Source of the DNA: Pomphorhynchus laevis
Taxonomy: Eukaryota; Acanthocephala; Palaeacanthocephala; Echinorhynchida; Pomphorhynchidae
Direction: 5' to 3'
Assembly: GCA_012934845.2 (NCBI GenBank)
Contig: WNNJ02003107.1
Location: forward strand, 47,678-111,677
Length of the DNA: 64,000 nucleotides
Both the position numbers and the translations under genes were made by a program. This document shows positions 44,836-55,734 of the stretch, piece after piece. Position 1 is the first letter of the stretch. The number at the start of each line of letters is the position of its first letter. Below the pieces are notes generated by a model. It was not told where the DNA came from and searched no databases. It saw nothing but the letters and a program-made list of their open reading frames with translations.

Positions 44836-44910
44836 AAATTATAGATTTAATGTATTTATGCCATTAGAAACTAAATTCTTTCGCGGATTGTTAAAACTTG
44901 TAGCAATGAA
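44836..44910 (-). pseudogene. Duplicate of the start of the 45.8-kb exon
   Basis: The minus frame reads YFIATSFNNPRKNLVSNGIN then TLNL and stop, against YFIATGFNNPQKNSISNSIN at 46032-45970. Most differences are conservative, so both were coding for some time after duplication. This copy ends early. Confidence 0.4.
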
Positions 44911-45094
44911 ATAGGTAAATATATGTTTAATATTACATTAGAATTGATGAAATGCTCTTGAACGGGCATTATAACAATTTCTATTAACTTAAAATTTAAT
45001 CAAGTTAGTATTTTTATGAAGATAATGTTAATATTAAAATAATTATAGTATTAGTAATTATAATGTAAAAAATAATGTAAATATGTATTTCGTC

Positions 45095-45560
45095 TTATAA
45101 ATCCGATCAGTTAACTGAGTCTACGTGATTTGCATTATATATAAATAATTACAAAACTGATGAATATTTTAATCTCAAGATTTTATATATATTTATATAT
45201 TTCGAAATTATTTATTTAAGAAAAAACATTTTTTATATAATAACAAAATTTATATAAAAAATCGAAATTATTGAATTTAGAATTTTTATGTATTCTTTAT
45301 ATCTCGAAATTATATATTTCGAAAATATATAATCTCAAGATTTTTATCTTGAGATTATATTTTTATCTTCAGATCATCAGGATGAACTGCTATGTTTCCA
45401 GGTATGGGAACTATTACTCGATCCAACATAGCAGCGGGCCCAAATACATGCTATTGAGGTATTTTCTCTGATGAAATTTGATTTTCGAGTATCTTATTCT
45501 AATACAGAGCATAGTATTTATTATACATAAGATTTATACTTATAATGTAATCAATTTAGT
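45095..45560 (+). repeat. TAGACTCAG repeat copy
   Basis: Head GATCAGTTAACTGAGTCTACG at 45107 followed by a shortened body; GATGAACTGCTATGTTTCCA and CCAACATAGCAGCGGGCCCA form the inner inverted pair around 45380-45440; tail motif TCTAATACAGAGCATAGTAT at 45500. An inserted AATCTCAAGATTTTTATCTTGAGATTAT hairpin-like stretch lies at 45330. Confidence 0.75.
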
Positions 45561-45795
45561 ATTTTTAAGAAAATAATTATATATATTATATATATTCTCA
45601 GATTAACTTGGAAACGTAAAGTCGAATTCATGTGTCTTCGACTTGGGAGTGATGAATGTTGTCGCTAAATGATGCTTATACATTACAAATACGCAAACTT
45701 ACTATTCAACATAACTCATTGTATTCGGTATTTTTATTTCGCGAAGATTTGAGTTATTTAAAAATCTAAATACTTAAATGTGACTTTAAAATTAT

Positions 45796-46033
45796 TCAAC
45801 AAATTTTATACATTCGTTTTAAATTTGTGAATTTTGTAAGATCAACAGGTAAGGTCGTAGCTTTCATACTGATGTTGTTAGCCGCTGAATCGTTCGTGTG
45901 AAATCCTTCAAAACTGTTATCTGTATTGTTATCGAGAAACTCGTCATTAATTGTTTCGTTTAAATATGTGGTATTTATGCTATTAGAAATTGAATTCTTT
46001 TGCGGGTTGTTAAAACCCGTAGCAATAAAATAG
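45796..46033 (-). CDS. Terminal exon, Asn/Asp/Thr-rich protein
   Basis: After ACATTTATTTAG the minus frame is open for 79 codons to TGA (phase 2 in): YFIATGFNNPQKNSISNSIN, TTYLNETINDEFLDNNTDNS, FEGFHTNDSAANNISMKATT, then a basic end. Several N-x-T/S sites (NET, NNT, NIS) would suit an extracellular or lumenal tail. The upstream exons may be 47571-47642 and 47283-47353 on the same strand with the RTE-like LINE in the intron; that link is inferred. Family unknown. Confidence 0.4.
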
Positions 46034-46349
46034 CTAAATAAATGTTAATAACCGAAATATAATTACGACAAATTGCACTCTCAACAATTCTAAATATTTA
46101 ACAAAAACGATTCATTATCCCGATATCTCAATAAAGTTACTTATATTTTATGAATGTTAAAATTAATTCTAATAATTTATGTAAATCTGATAAAGTGACT
46201 TTTGTAACAAATATTTGAAATATTTGAAATATTTTATATTTCTAATTATTTTGTCGTACATAACAGAAAAAAATCAAAATAAATTGAGAATAATCTCAAT
46301 TTCTTAATTAGAGATAATTAAAAGAAGATAAATTGCTATCAATGCATAT

Positions 46350-46940
46350 ATTACGGTAGCTCAAAAATGAATATCATCATCTTAAGCACAGATAATTTTT
46401 TGTAATTCAACAATTTGTTCATTGTTTCCATTGATCCAGAGCTCATGTTGTAGAGACAGTGCACTAACGAGACGTGACTAAGTACCACGGTTCTGAGTGG
46501 CCGACCAGATTCGCTGTAAAGTGTTCCTTGACAAGATGGAGAGTTTGATCTCTTCATCTTTTATCTATTCCGAAGTCTGACTCGTAGTCTCCGTTCAGAA
46601 AGTCTAATCTGAAACACTTCACAATGAAGACGCATTATAGCTATTTTCAAAACGTAGCCTAGCCACCTTAGTTGACTTCCTTTAACGTAGAGGAGTAGCG
46701 ACTTTACTCCAAGGTTCTTACGGATGACGATTTTCGAACTTTATCTCTAAGGCTTAATCGGCCAAACCATCAAGAATATTATTTCGGTCGCCTGTAATCC
46801 AGATCTAGTCATTTCGGTCATGATCCAAAGTTCATGCCCATATGTGAGGGCAGGCAAGAAGACTGGTAAGACCATATCATCAATTCGTATCGATGATGCT
46901 ACATTGTTCATCTTATGTCGAATCTAAATTAACTTTTGCA
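46350..46940 (-). mobile_element. RTE-like LINE, decayed 3' coding end
   Basis: Minus-strand readings VFLPALTYGHELWIMTEMTR and SGLQATEIIFL, then SQLRWLGYVLKIAIMRL and RLSERRLRVRLRNR, in more than one frame, match the C-terminal pattern of RTE-clade proteins (LPxLxYGxExWxLT, LQxAExxFLR, SQLRWLGHVxRM, GxRPRGRPxxRW). No 3' repeat tail is preserved. Strongly decayed, so old. Confidence 0.65.
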
Positions 46941-46944
46941 TCAA

Positions 46945-47280
46945 TCTAATAAATATTTGCGTTAGTTATTACTCAATTTCCATACCTTATAAATTAAAAT
47001 AATTATATCGCTTACCATCTGGTTTCATTAAAACCCTATTAGTATTTAATCTGATATTTTAAATCAGTAAGAACAAGACGAAATATTTAATTAATCTTAA
47101 AGATTATTTTATCTTTTGAAAGCAATGTATAAAAGTATTTACGACTGTTAATAAATAGAAACGGAAACAGTAAAATTAATTAAATAATGTTTTTATTTAA
47201 AAATAAAACAGTAGTTTCATTGAGTACGATTGCCTATAATGACTGATAACATTAGTTGCTCATCTATAAAGCAGAATATT
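46945..47280. other. AT-rich DNA, nothing recognised
   Basis: No exon or repeat end seen. Confidence 0.5.
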
Positions 47281-47282
47281 TA

Positions 47283-47642
47283 CATGTAATCGAGGGTATT
47301 ACTTTGACTTTTTCAATGTCGAACAGTACATTTGTGGTAAATATATTTATCTTAACATTTAATTTTAAATTAGTGTTAAGCGCTATGAATGAAAACATTG
47401 AATGTTTTAATTTTATTAATGCCGTAATTACAGGTCATTCAATAGAAATTAATAATATAAAATAAAATAAACAATATTTCTATTTGGAAATATAATAATA
47501 TCCTTCAATAAGCATGATTGGTGACAATTATTGGTAAAATAGGTTGCTCATTTGAAAACAGAGTACTTACATGTATTCTACCGAATAACTTTTTGAAATT
47601 TTTTCTATTACATACGATATATTTTGTGATAAATAGATATAT
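47283..47642 (-). CDS. Two tandem copies of a family exon
   Basis: Exon 47642-47571 (ACAATGTTTAG before, ACAT|GTAAGTACTC after; 72 nt, phase 2 to 2) reads YIYLSQNISYVIEKISKSYS then VEY. A diverged copy at 47353-47283 reads IFTTNVLFDIEKVKVIPSIT with weaker splice sites. Downstream intron sequence (TTTTCAAATGAGCAACCTAT) is also shared, and a third copy with intron lies at 7757-7930. Likely a lineage-specific gene family; function unknown. Confidence 0.4.
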
Positions 47643-47644
47643 CT

Positions 47645-48115
47645 AAACATTGTTAGAAATGTTAGAAATTTTTAGAATGCTAATTACAAATGAAGGCTTA
47701 AAGCACTATCGTCAACTAAGGTTAGAAATGTCCAATCAGATCCAATTAAGTGCCTAGAAAAAATTTTCATATAGAATTTATTAGAGTAAAAGCAAAGTAT
47801 ACAAATTTGTCGTATTCGTAAAATGGGTTAAACTTATGTTTCCAAGCGTGCTGGCACTAAAATACCTAAATAAACAGCACATGAAATTTACTAAATATCA
47901 TTGTTCAAATGTATTTTAAAACTAATACATAGTACGTTCATTTTTAATTAGTTCAATAAGACTTGCCACGCTTGCTCTCAAATACATTCCATTAATTTAT
48001 TATGTAATGCAAAAAAAATCTTAATTTATCCGGTTAGTTGAAGAAATTTAGTTATTTCCTTGAATTTAGCAAATTTGAATTTATTGAAACCAATGAAAAT
48101 CAAACAAGAAAACGA
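47645..48115. other. AT-rich DNA, nothing recognised
   Basis: No supported element. Confidence 0.5.
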
Positions 48116-48119
48116 TTAT

Positions 48120-48700
48120 TCAATATTATGCCCAATCATTCTATGTGTGACGACAAACTTCAACAACGGTAATCGCGTTTCGCTCTAACGGAGCTCATCA
48201 GTACCGTGACTTTAATAATCATCCATAGGCACCTTACACACGCTTAAACAGTGCTTAAAGCTCGAAAAGCCTAACTACCCTTAATCTGAATCATCAGAAG
48301 GAATTTAGCATAAGCACTGTGCATGGCAGTGACTATTACAGTTTAACCATGCATCAGGCACTAAATTCTTTTTAGTAGAAATGTTGTTAAACAGGGACAC
48401 TTAAAAGTGTGCAAATATATAAAATATAATTTGTTGTTACACCTGCACTGGGACACTCACTGGTGTCCTCATAAATATATCACTATGTTTTCCTCATGAA
48501 GAGGCATAAACACCAGGCAGCATTCTATATATCCTCATCAGACTAAGAAATAGAACCGAATTATTCTCTTAATATTCAAAGTCGCTACGTATGCGCAGTC
48601 ATGCTATGTGTGACGACAAACTTTAGCAATAATTTAACAAGAAAATTTAGCACGCGCTCTGTCAAATTGTGTTACAGTTTAACCATGCATCAGGCTCTAA
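48120..48700 (-). repeat. 463-bp hammerhead unit, about 1.2 copies, reversed
   Basis: CTATGTGTGACGACAAACTT recurs at 48141 and 48604 (463 bp apart). The unit reads as the reverse complement of 2808-3345, including CATGAAGAGGCATAAACACC and GGTGTCCTCATAAATA. The second copy breaks off soon after the cleavage-side arm, then a short stretch with TTTAACCATGCATCAGGC follows again. Confidence 0.75.
48157..48211 (-). ncRNA. Hammerhead motif with altered cleavage triplet
   Basis: Minus-strand: GTCACGGTA, CTGATGA, GCTC/GAGC stem II with CGTTA, GAAA, then CGCGAT where CGCGTA or CGCGTC stands in the other copies, then TACCGTTGTTGAAG. Stems I and II are intact, but the U of the NUH triplet is changed, so this copy is probably inactive. 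Confidence 0.65.
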
Positions 48701-48766
48701 ATTCAAAGCTTCTCTAGAGCGAAATAAACATCGCCCAGGATCACCATAATGATTCAATTATATATA

Positions 48767-49099
48767 TACTAAATGGTGTTGCTTGATAGACTGGACTTCG
48801 ATTCACGACTTTCAGTCACCATGTCACTTCTAGACGACCACTTCAGCATCGAAATGATGAGTACCCGGCAACACTCACCAGTAAAATGAGGTACACACTG
48901 GTCGTTTCGGTTGCCTGTGTGACATTGTGAATAAAGGCGTTTCCGACACTTTGCTTAATTGTCTGAGGCTTTCGCTCTTAACCAGATCGAATTGCTGTGC
49001 GGACCATCCTTAAACACTAGGTAGAGGTTGTTGCTGAATCGACATGGTGACTGAAAGTCGTGAATCGAAGTCCAGTCTATCAAGCAACACCATTTAGTA
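48767..49099. mobile_element. MITE with about 55-bp TIRs, TA target site
   Basis: Left end TACTAAATGGTGTTGCTTGA and right end TCAAGCAACACCATTTAGTA are perfect reverse complements, and the TIR runs on through GACTGGACTTCGATTCACGA to about 55 bp. TA at each side fits a Tc1/mariner-type target duplication. Length 333 bp, no coding. Related copies at 61569-61905 and 63715-64000. Confidence 0.85.
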
Positions 49100-49160
49100 T
49101 AAATGCCGTATTTCGTAAGAAATCCTGGACCGTTGTCTACTCAGCACATTCGTGCATTAC

Positions 49161-49163
<3 letters not shown>

Positions 49164-49238
<75 letters not shown>
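49164..49238. repeat. (AT)n microsatellite
   Basis: About 37 dinucleotides, following AATCCTGGACCGTTGTCTAC, a segment that also adjoins the MITE copy at 61585. Confidence 0.95.
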
Positions 49239-49240
<2 letters not shown>

Positions 49241-49970
49241 CTGACGAAAATTTAAGTTATTAAACTGAAAGTCGTAATGCTCTAATAAACTTATAGCTGT
49301 ATTTTTCTGATATTTTCAATTCGATTAAAAATATGTCTGGTCCTTCAATGATCTCAGCTAAAATTAATTTCTGAGTTATTAAAATCTTGACTTAAAAAAT
49401 ATCCGAATTACAGAATGTTTTAATATTATGATTTTACACTTTTAAATTATTTTACAAAATAGCTGTACTCAATTAACTGATCTCATTCGTTATTTCAATA
49501 TTACATTTCGTTTATTTACTAGATTAATATAATTAAGTCGATAAAATTGAGGGTAAATGATATAGAGCAATGGTGAGTTGATAAGCGCATATAGGGGACG
49601 CGTTTGATTGTAAAATTACGAGGTCATAAGGAAAATCTTGAATATACTAGATACGTCATTATAGTGCTCAATTTTTGCAATTTTAAATTTAACATTTTAC
49701 AAGCAAAAATTTAATAACTTAGAAATATGCAATTAGTTTGTGGTCGTATTAAATAATTGATTACACAAATTGTTATATTTGTTACAAACTGCAATATGAA
49801 CGGAATATAAGCAGAACTACTACCATATCATCTAAAAAGATCAATTATAAAGTAAAACTTATAACTTTTATTAATTAGCAATTTGAACGCATTTCACAAT
49901 TATTAAATAATTAATAATTAATTATTGATCATGATTAATAATTAATCATTAATTAATCTAATAATTTCCA
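49239..49970. other. AT-rich DNA, nothing recognised
   Basis: No supported exon or element. Confidence 0.5.
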
Positions 49971-49974
49971 CTAA

Positions 49975-50170
49975 TTAGCTATCTTCACAATTAGCTGGTA
50001 GATGAATTAACTCATTTGATAAAGTTCTACCGTTGTAAGATTCAAACGACCATTTTTCGTCCGAAATAGAGAAATTAAGATCAATGATGTTGAAATAATT
50101 AATTAGTTGTGATAATTTGTCTGGGATTGGTAATTCGAGCGTTAAAATCTCCAGCAATTATTTATTAATC
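49975..50170 (-). mobile_element. LINE endonuclease fragment
   Basis: The minus strand encodes IIAGDFNARI, the GDFN metal/catalytic motif of LINE AP endonucleases, then after a frame change KLSQLINYFN and NGRTLSNELI, the latter at the place of the family's GxxLxxFC. Only about 200 bp remains. Confidence 0.5.
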
Positions 50171-51350
50171 TAATAATTTCAACTAATTTCACAAGAATAA
50201 GGATCGGATGCTTTGTTGCTGGCTTATAATTTTTATTAATTGAACGCATTTCAAATTAATTATTCTAATAATTTCAACTAATTTCACAATTAGAAGATTA
50301 ATTTACTTAATGTCGAATACGGTCTAGATTAAAAAGTTAATTTACTTACAAATCACGAATGTATGTCGGGTTCGAGACTTTCAAGTTGTTAACTGTAAAA
50401 TTTACTCGAGTAAAGTGCCTATATATAGAAAATTATTTAACTTTGTATAGAAGATAGTCAGGTTTTTCAAGTTTTTACATAATAATACAATTTTAGAAAA
50501 ACAAGAAAATTTCCAGCGATTTAAAATGTTAATCAGCAGCATTCAGTGTCGTGCCATGCTAGAAGCAACATTTTGTAAAATTAATTTAAAATCATGATTG
50601 GAAGGTAAGAGTTTATAAAAACAATTAATATGAAATCAAGTATATTTCGCAAGACAACGCTAAAAATATAATTTATTTATTATTTTTTAATGCTATAATA
50701 AAAATGAATATTCATACATATAGAATGCATATTTAAAATACAATAAGTACATAAATTTTATAATTTCATATATAACAAAGTTTAAAATATTGATATAATA
50801 AAATTAATATTTTATTTTAAATTTTATAAAATTATAAATATCTTTATGTTATAATTATATTATCTTTATGATTATCTTATGATTAAAATGATAATCTTAA
50901 TCATTTTATATTTTCATTCAACATTATGTATTATGTATTTTCATTATGTATTAAATTTTTAATTTTACCTTTTAAATTTATTTAATAATAACATTAATAT
51001 TTTATTAGTCTACTGAAAAATAAAGAATAACCATTAAAATAATGAATTTGAGACATAACAGATACACATATCTAAAAAAACTGTAACACTTCACCATACA
51101 CTCTTTTTAATAATAAAATATTTATAAATAATAAATTTTACCAATCAGTGTAGTTTCTTAAATTAAAATGGTTAGTTCAAATCATTAAAATTATTTTTTT
51201 TATTTTTAATAAAAATTTTAAGTTAAAATTGTTAGTACAGTACTTTACTAAGCAAATAATAAAAAATTCTTCTAAACAAAATAAACCTATTGACATTTCT
51301 ATTTCGGTCGCTTTTTATTTTTTAATTAATTTTATAAGTTAGTGTTTTAA
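50171..51350. other. AT-rich DNA, nothing firm
   Basis: A short duplicate of the LINE flank (TCTAATAATTTCAACTAATT) recurs at 50165 and 50265. A 23-codon frame at 50528 (MLISSIQCRAMLEATFCKIN) is unsupported. Confidence 0.4.
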
Positions 51351-51352
51351 AG

Positions 51353-51457
51353 ATTCATATGCTAGATATTGTCTACGGAAACAAGTGGGTATTGCAGGAC
51401 ACCTTCGATACGGAAAATGCAAATAAAATTAGTATTCCAACACAGCAAATTAAATAA
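51353..51457 (+). CDS. Candidate terminal exon, unidentified
   Basis: After TTTTAAAG a frame of 34 codons to TAA reads IHMLDIVYGNKWVLQDTFDT, then ENANKISIPTQQIK. GC-richer than neighbours, balanced composition. No upstream exon found. Confidence 0.25.
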   Translation: MHMLDIVYGNKWVLQDTFDTENANKISIPTQQIK

Positions 51458-51459
51458 AT

Positions 51460-52545
51460 TAAGAGAATAATTAATATCATTATTACCCTTAATATTATCA
51501 AATTAATAAATTATAATAAATAATTTATAATTTTAAATAATTATAATTATTTACAAAATTATAAATAATTATAATCAACTAAATAACAAATAAGCTCGGT
51601 CGACACTTTTATAAAATTATATAGGAGTTTAGGGATTCATAGTCTCTTATATCTGTGATTTGGTTATACTAATGACATATATGGTATGCAAATCATATAT
51701 TTTGTAATAACCGATTAGGTCGAATCAATGATTTTGCATCTTTCCTTAAAATTGCGCTTATAGAAACAATTTTATGGGTTAACTCATTTAAAATTTAATT
51801 CAAATGTGTTATATTCAGCTTATTTAAAACAAAGGTATTTTCTAAGTTTTACAAATTTTTGTAAAATTTTTATTTCACATATTTGGATATAAGATTTTTC
51901 GAATATGCAATGTTAATGCACAGTTCGGTGATTTTATAAAATGTCGTATTCTAAACTATGCTGATTAGAAATAATTCTTTTTGTCACTATAAAATTTAAA
52001 AAAAGTTAAGCAATAAATACACGGTTTTGATTAAAAATTTCTTTATTTTTCAAATTTCAAAATTTGCTCATTATAATTTGTTTATTTCGATTTGTTAACT
52101 TGTTCCAATTGAACTATATAACTTGTTCCAATCGAACAAATTTTATGTTTTGTTTATGAAGATGATGGCAGCAGCTAGCAAAAAATAAAAATAAATTGGT
52201 GTTTTATTGACCCAAAGTTCAAGAAAAAATAGATTTTGATTTAGAAATGTGGTATTCTCGCTAATATAAAATTAAAATCAAAATCGGTTTTATTTATTCT
52301 CGCTTTTGTTGGGTTAATATCATAGTTGGTTTTCAAAATGTAAATTATCTCTTTTAGATTTAATTTTATATATTTTTCTTAAAATATGAACTTTGATTAT
52401 CGAAAATTTGAGCAAATAAAGAATAAAATTTTGTTCCTTGATTTAAATTAAAAAAATTAAATTAAATTAAAAAAAATTAAATTTAAATTTTGTGCAACTT
52501 AACATGGCATGTACTGACATATAAGTTTTAAGGATAATGTGCATT
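51460..52545. other. AT-rich DNA, nothing recognised
   Basis: No supported feature. Confidence 0.5.
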
Positions 52546-52547
52546 GA

Positions 52548-52832
52548 ATGCTTAATATCAAATTATATGCTTATTTCGAATTCAAAAGAACTATAAGGCC
52601 GCCCTACATTTTTTATATTACGACATGGGATTGGGTTATACTATTTATTCGATTATTTGATATAAGCATTAAAAACCATAAAAATATTGGCAGTATTTTT
52701 TTATATTTCATATTTAAAAATTTCTTATTTTTAAACAAAAAATTGTCAAAACGGTTTTTTACTATTTTTGATATCTGGTTGTATATTCTGCAAATATACA
52801 TCTTTATTATTGACGTTAGTTGTTTGAATTGA
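52548..52832 (+). CDS. Unidentified 94-codon ORF, hydrophobic
   Basis: MLNIKLYAYFEFKRTIRPPY, then IFYITTWDWVILFIRLF, then Phe/Ile/Lys-rich sequence. Two or three possible membrane segments. High A+T makes chance openness possible; no family recognised. Confidence 0.2.
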   Translation: MLNIKLYAYFEFKRTIRPPYIFYITTWDWVILFIRLFDISIKNHKNIGSIFLYFIFKNFLFLNKKLSKRFFTIFDIWLYILQIYIFIIDVSCLN

Positions 52833-53258
52833 TCTGAGTTCCGTTTTATTTAACTTCGTACTGGGAAGCAGTATCAAACTTTATTCTGACCTGATTACTG
52901 TATGCTATAATATTGTGTGTATATAAATCCCAAATAGGGATGTCATGCTCCGATGCGAAGTGTTTATGGTGTTTACTGACCTATAAGTTTTTAAAAGATG
53001 TTCACTAAATGCTAATTATATAGCAATCCTGTCAAACTCAATCGAGCTATTTAAAAATAATATATTATTTATTATTATATATTTCAAACAAATTATATAT
53101 TTCAAACGAAATGTAAAAATAAATTAGTGCTTTATATTGATTCTGCTAAAAAATTACAAAATGGATCAAGAACATTTATTTTTAGTTATCATTTTGATAT
53201 GTTAATTTGCAAATAAATATTTAATTATTTTGGTTTGACTGCAATTGTATTTAAAACC

Positions 53259-53411
53259 ATGTCTAGCGATCATATTTTGATTTGCTATTGCTACTATAAT
53301 ATTACAAACTTACATAAGGTTGACGAAATTATGAAGCATCAGCATTGGAACGTTACTGCAGTTTTGAATTTTACTAAAAAAGCATTATTTAGTCAAATAC
53401 AAGTTTTCTAA
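53259..53411 (+). CDS. Candidate small ORF or exon, unidentified
   Basis: 50 codons: MSSDHILICYCYYNITNLHK, VDEIMKHQHWNVTAVLNFTK, KALFSQIQVF, then TAA. The frame is open upstream for 14 more codons (YFGLTAIVFKT), suggesting a terminal exon. Composition looks protein-like. Function unknown. Confidence 0.3.
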   Translation: MSSDHILICYCYYNITNLHKVDEIMKHQHWNVTAVLNFTKKALFSQIQVF

Positions 53412-53414
53412 AAT

Positions 53415-54605
53415 AGTTTCAAATTTCATTAAATTTATTTATTTAATTTATTTAATTTCATTAATTATTTATTTATTTAATTTTTATTAAATTTAAATAA
53501 ATATTAAATAAAAATTAATTAATTAATTAAATTAAATAGCAGTAAAACGGTATATAAATTTATTTCTAAATAGTTCAAAATTGATGGCAAATCTTAATAT
53601 TAGCTTAGAAAGATACCCTTATACGTACGTTTAATAGTGTAAATATTAATTACTTAAATATGGATCATTTTAAACATCAACATTTTCAATAAACGCCCAT
53701 TTATTAGAAAACTTCTTTTAATGAATCGTGGAGTTCATGAATAATAAACTTCTTTTAAACATTAACCGATTTTAAACAATTAAATGCGAGAAATATCGCA
53801 TCTTAAACTCAATATTAAGCTCAAATTCAGATATAAAAAATTAAATTCAGTTGTCAAATTTCTCGATTTAGTAATAAAAATTATTCAAATATACAAAAAT
53901 CTAATGATTGATGGGCGATTTTAAAATTCGTTCAGTGTTTGCATAATTATTAAATCCATTATTAATGAATAAATCCATTATTATTGGATTTATTGTGCAA
54001 ACATTTCAAACATAAAATTACTTGTTAAGTTTACATTTACTTAATATTACACGGTAGCTGTATTTTTCATACAGTCAACCTTCGCTTTTGACCAATTAAA
54101 AATTACTTTTCATTTCCTGATGGAACAAAATGAGCAAATTATAACTATAAAACGCAATCGTTCACAAAATAATAAAATCATTGCAAATAATTTGAATATT
54201 GATTATTCGTGAGCTTAAAATTATCGAGGACGCCATATGAAACACATAGGATTTTTGCAAATGTGACTTTTGTCACAAATCTTATTTAAACAAATATTCT
54301 AGTTATTCGAATAAAATTATCATTTTTAAATAAATTGATCGTTTGATGTAAGGACTTAAATGTTACTACATGATAACTGGGCCTAATTAATTAGCAATTA
54401 TTGCAATGAATATCCTATTCCAATTGATATTAATATCTTGATAAAATTAATTAATATCTTGATATATTAATATTTTGATAAAATTATTGAGAATGATTTA
54501 ATAGATACAAATTATACATTCAATATTATATTTAAAAGAATAATATCTAATACAATTTATATATTACTATAATATATTAATTATATTTAATATATTAGTG
54601 GTGAC
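53415..54605. other. AT-rich DNA, nothing recognised
   Basis: Runs such as TTAATTTATTTAATTTCATT at 53440-53540. No exon found downstream of the 54.6-kb gene within this stretch. Confidence 0.5.
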
Positions 54606-54609
54606 TCAC

Positions 54610-54889
54610 AAGGCCATCGCGATCGATATTCGATCGTGAGGTTAATTTTGGTCGATCTTCGACCCATCGCAATATCTAGAGTAGAATTTCGTGTACAATG
54701 GATTTTGAAGCGATTTAAGAAGATAAAACACTTACAGTTTTACGCATTCTGGAAATTTGCCAAGGTCATAAATTTCTAGAATTCTGATAGGCTGCACAGT
54801 CATCTCCGCTTACCCACCACTATACGTTTGACTTCATTGTAGTCAAAATGTATTGGATCTGGTTCATCGAAGAATGCAGCAAGTGCCAT
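54610..54889 (-). CDS. Two exons of an unidentified gene
   Basis: Exon 54889-54814 starts at ATG (MALAAFFDEPDPIHFDYNEV, then KRIVV) and ends TGGTGG|GTAAGC in phase 1. Exon 54675-54610 (TCTACTCTAG before, GGCCTT|GTGAGT after) continues in phase as DIAMGRRSTKINLTIEYRSR then WP. Both are GC-rich islands with strong splice sites. The intron is 138 bp. Exon 2 contains the palindromic CGATCGATATTCGATCG. I do not recognise the product. Confidence 0.4.
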
Positions 54890-54894
54890 ACGAT

Positions 54895-55730
54895 AGTTTA
54901 TTTTCTTTTGTATTAATCAATAATATTTATTCTCGGTGACAACGTTTTAGCTTCAATTTTTCTTATGTTTAAAATGTAGTTTAAATGCAGTTTTTTTTGC
55001 TTTTAATTAAATTGATTTTCTTACATTTTCGGCAACAGATCTTTAAACTGCGGTCAATACAACGAGAGAAAAATAATGTTATACGATATAAAAAATATAT
55101 CATATCTATAAATATGATATATAAATCATAATAATATCGTATCTTATAAAATAGATCTGATACTAAGAACTAATATATTAGATCTTATTAAATGATAAGA
55201 ACCAATATTAATAATATTAGTAAATATATTAATAATTAATATTTATATATTATTAAATAATATATAAAAATATATATAATTTGTTTGATTTTAATAAATT
55301 TGATTTTTACAATCAAATTGATTGTTTTATATAGTAATCGTAGTGAGGAATCGCTCTCTAATTTAGTTTTTCTAATTTAGTTACGGACTGAGGTATAAAC
55401 CGAATGAAGGATTCTACACTAATTATCATTCATTTACATACTTTAAATTTAAAAATTTCATCATCTGAAGATGTTTGCTAAAATTGGCTTCCAGAAAATT
55501 TTTATTCAAAACAAAAGTATAATTCATCAGACAATCATGGTAAAATGGATTTCCTCTAATTATTATTGATGAATCAATAAAACTAAGTGTATTTGCGACT
55601 ACCTAAAAGATACAATTCTCAATTCTGATACAAAGACGATGCAGTTTTTTTTTATTATGAAACACGTTCACGAGTATTCACATGAAGAACAATACCTAAA
55701 TAGTAACGTCTATTATAAATTATCGTAAAT
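54895..55730. other. AT-rich DNA with one 23-nt exon-like segment
   Basis: On the minus strand 55047-55025 is bracketed by TTGTATTGACCGCAG and AAAAT|GTAAGAAAA, good signals, but its phase does not connect with the gene at 54.8 kb. A 32-codon plus frame at 55460 (MFAKIGFQKIFIQNKSII) is unsupported. Confidence 0.3.
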
Positions 55731-55734
55731 TATA

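Noticed and set aside
49060-49263. 67-codon ORF with an IYIYIY run
   Set aside because: It is a translation of the MITE end and the (AT)n microsatellite.
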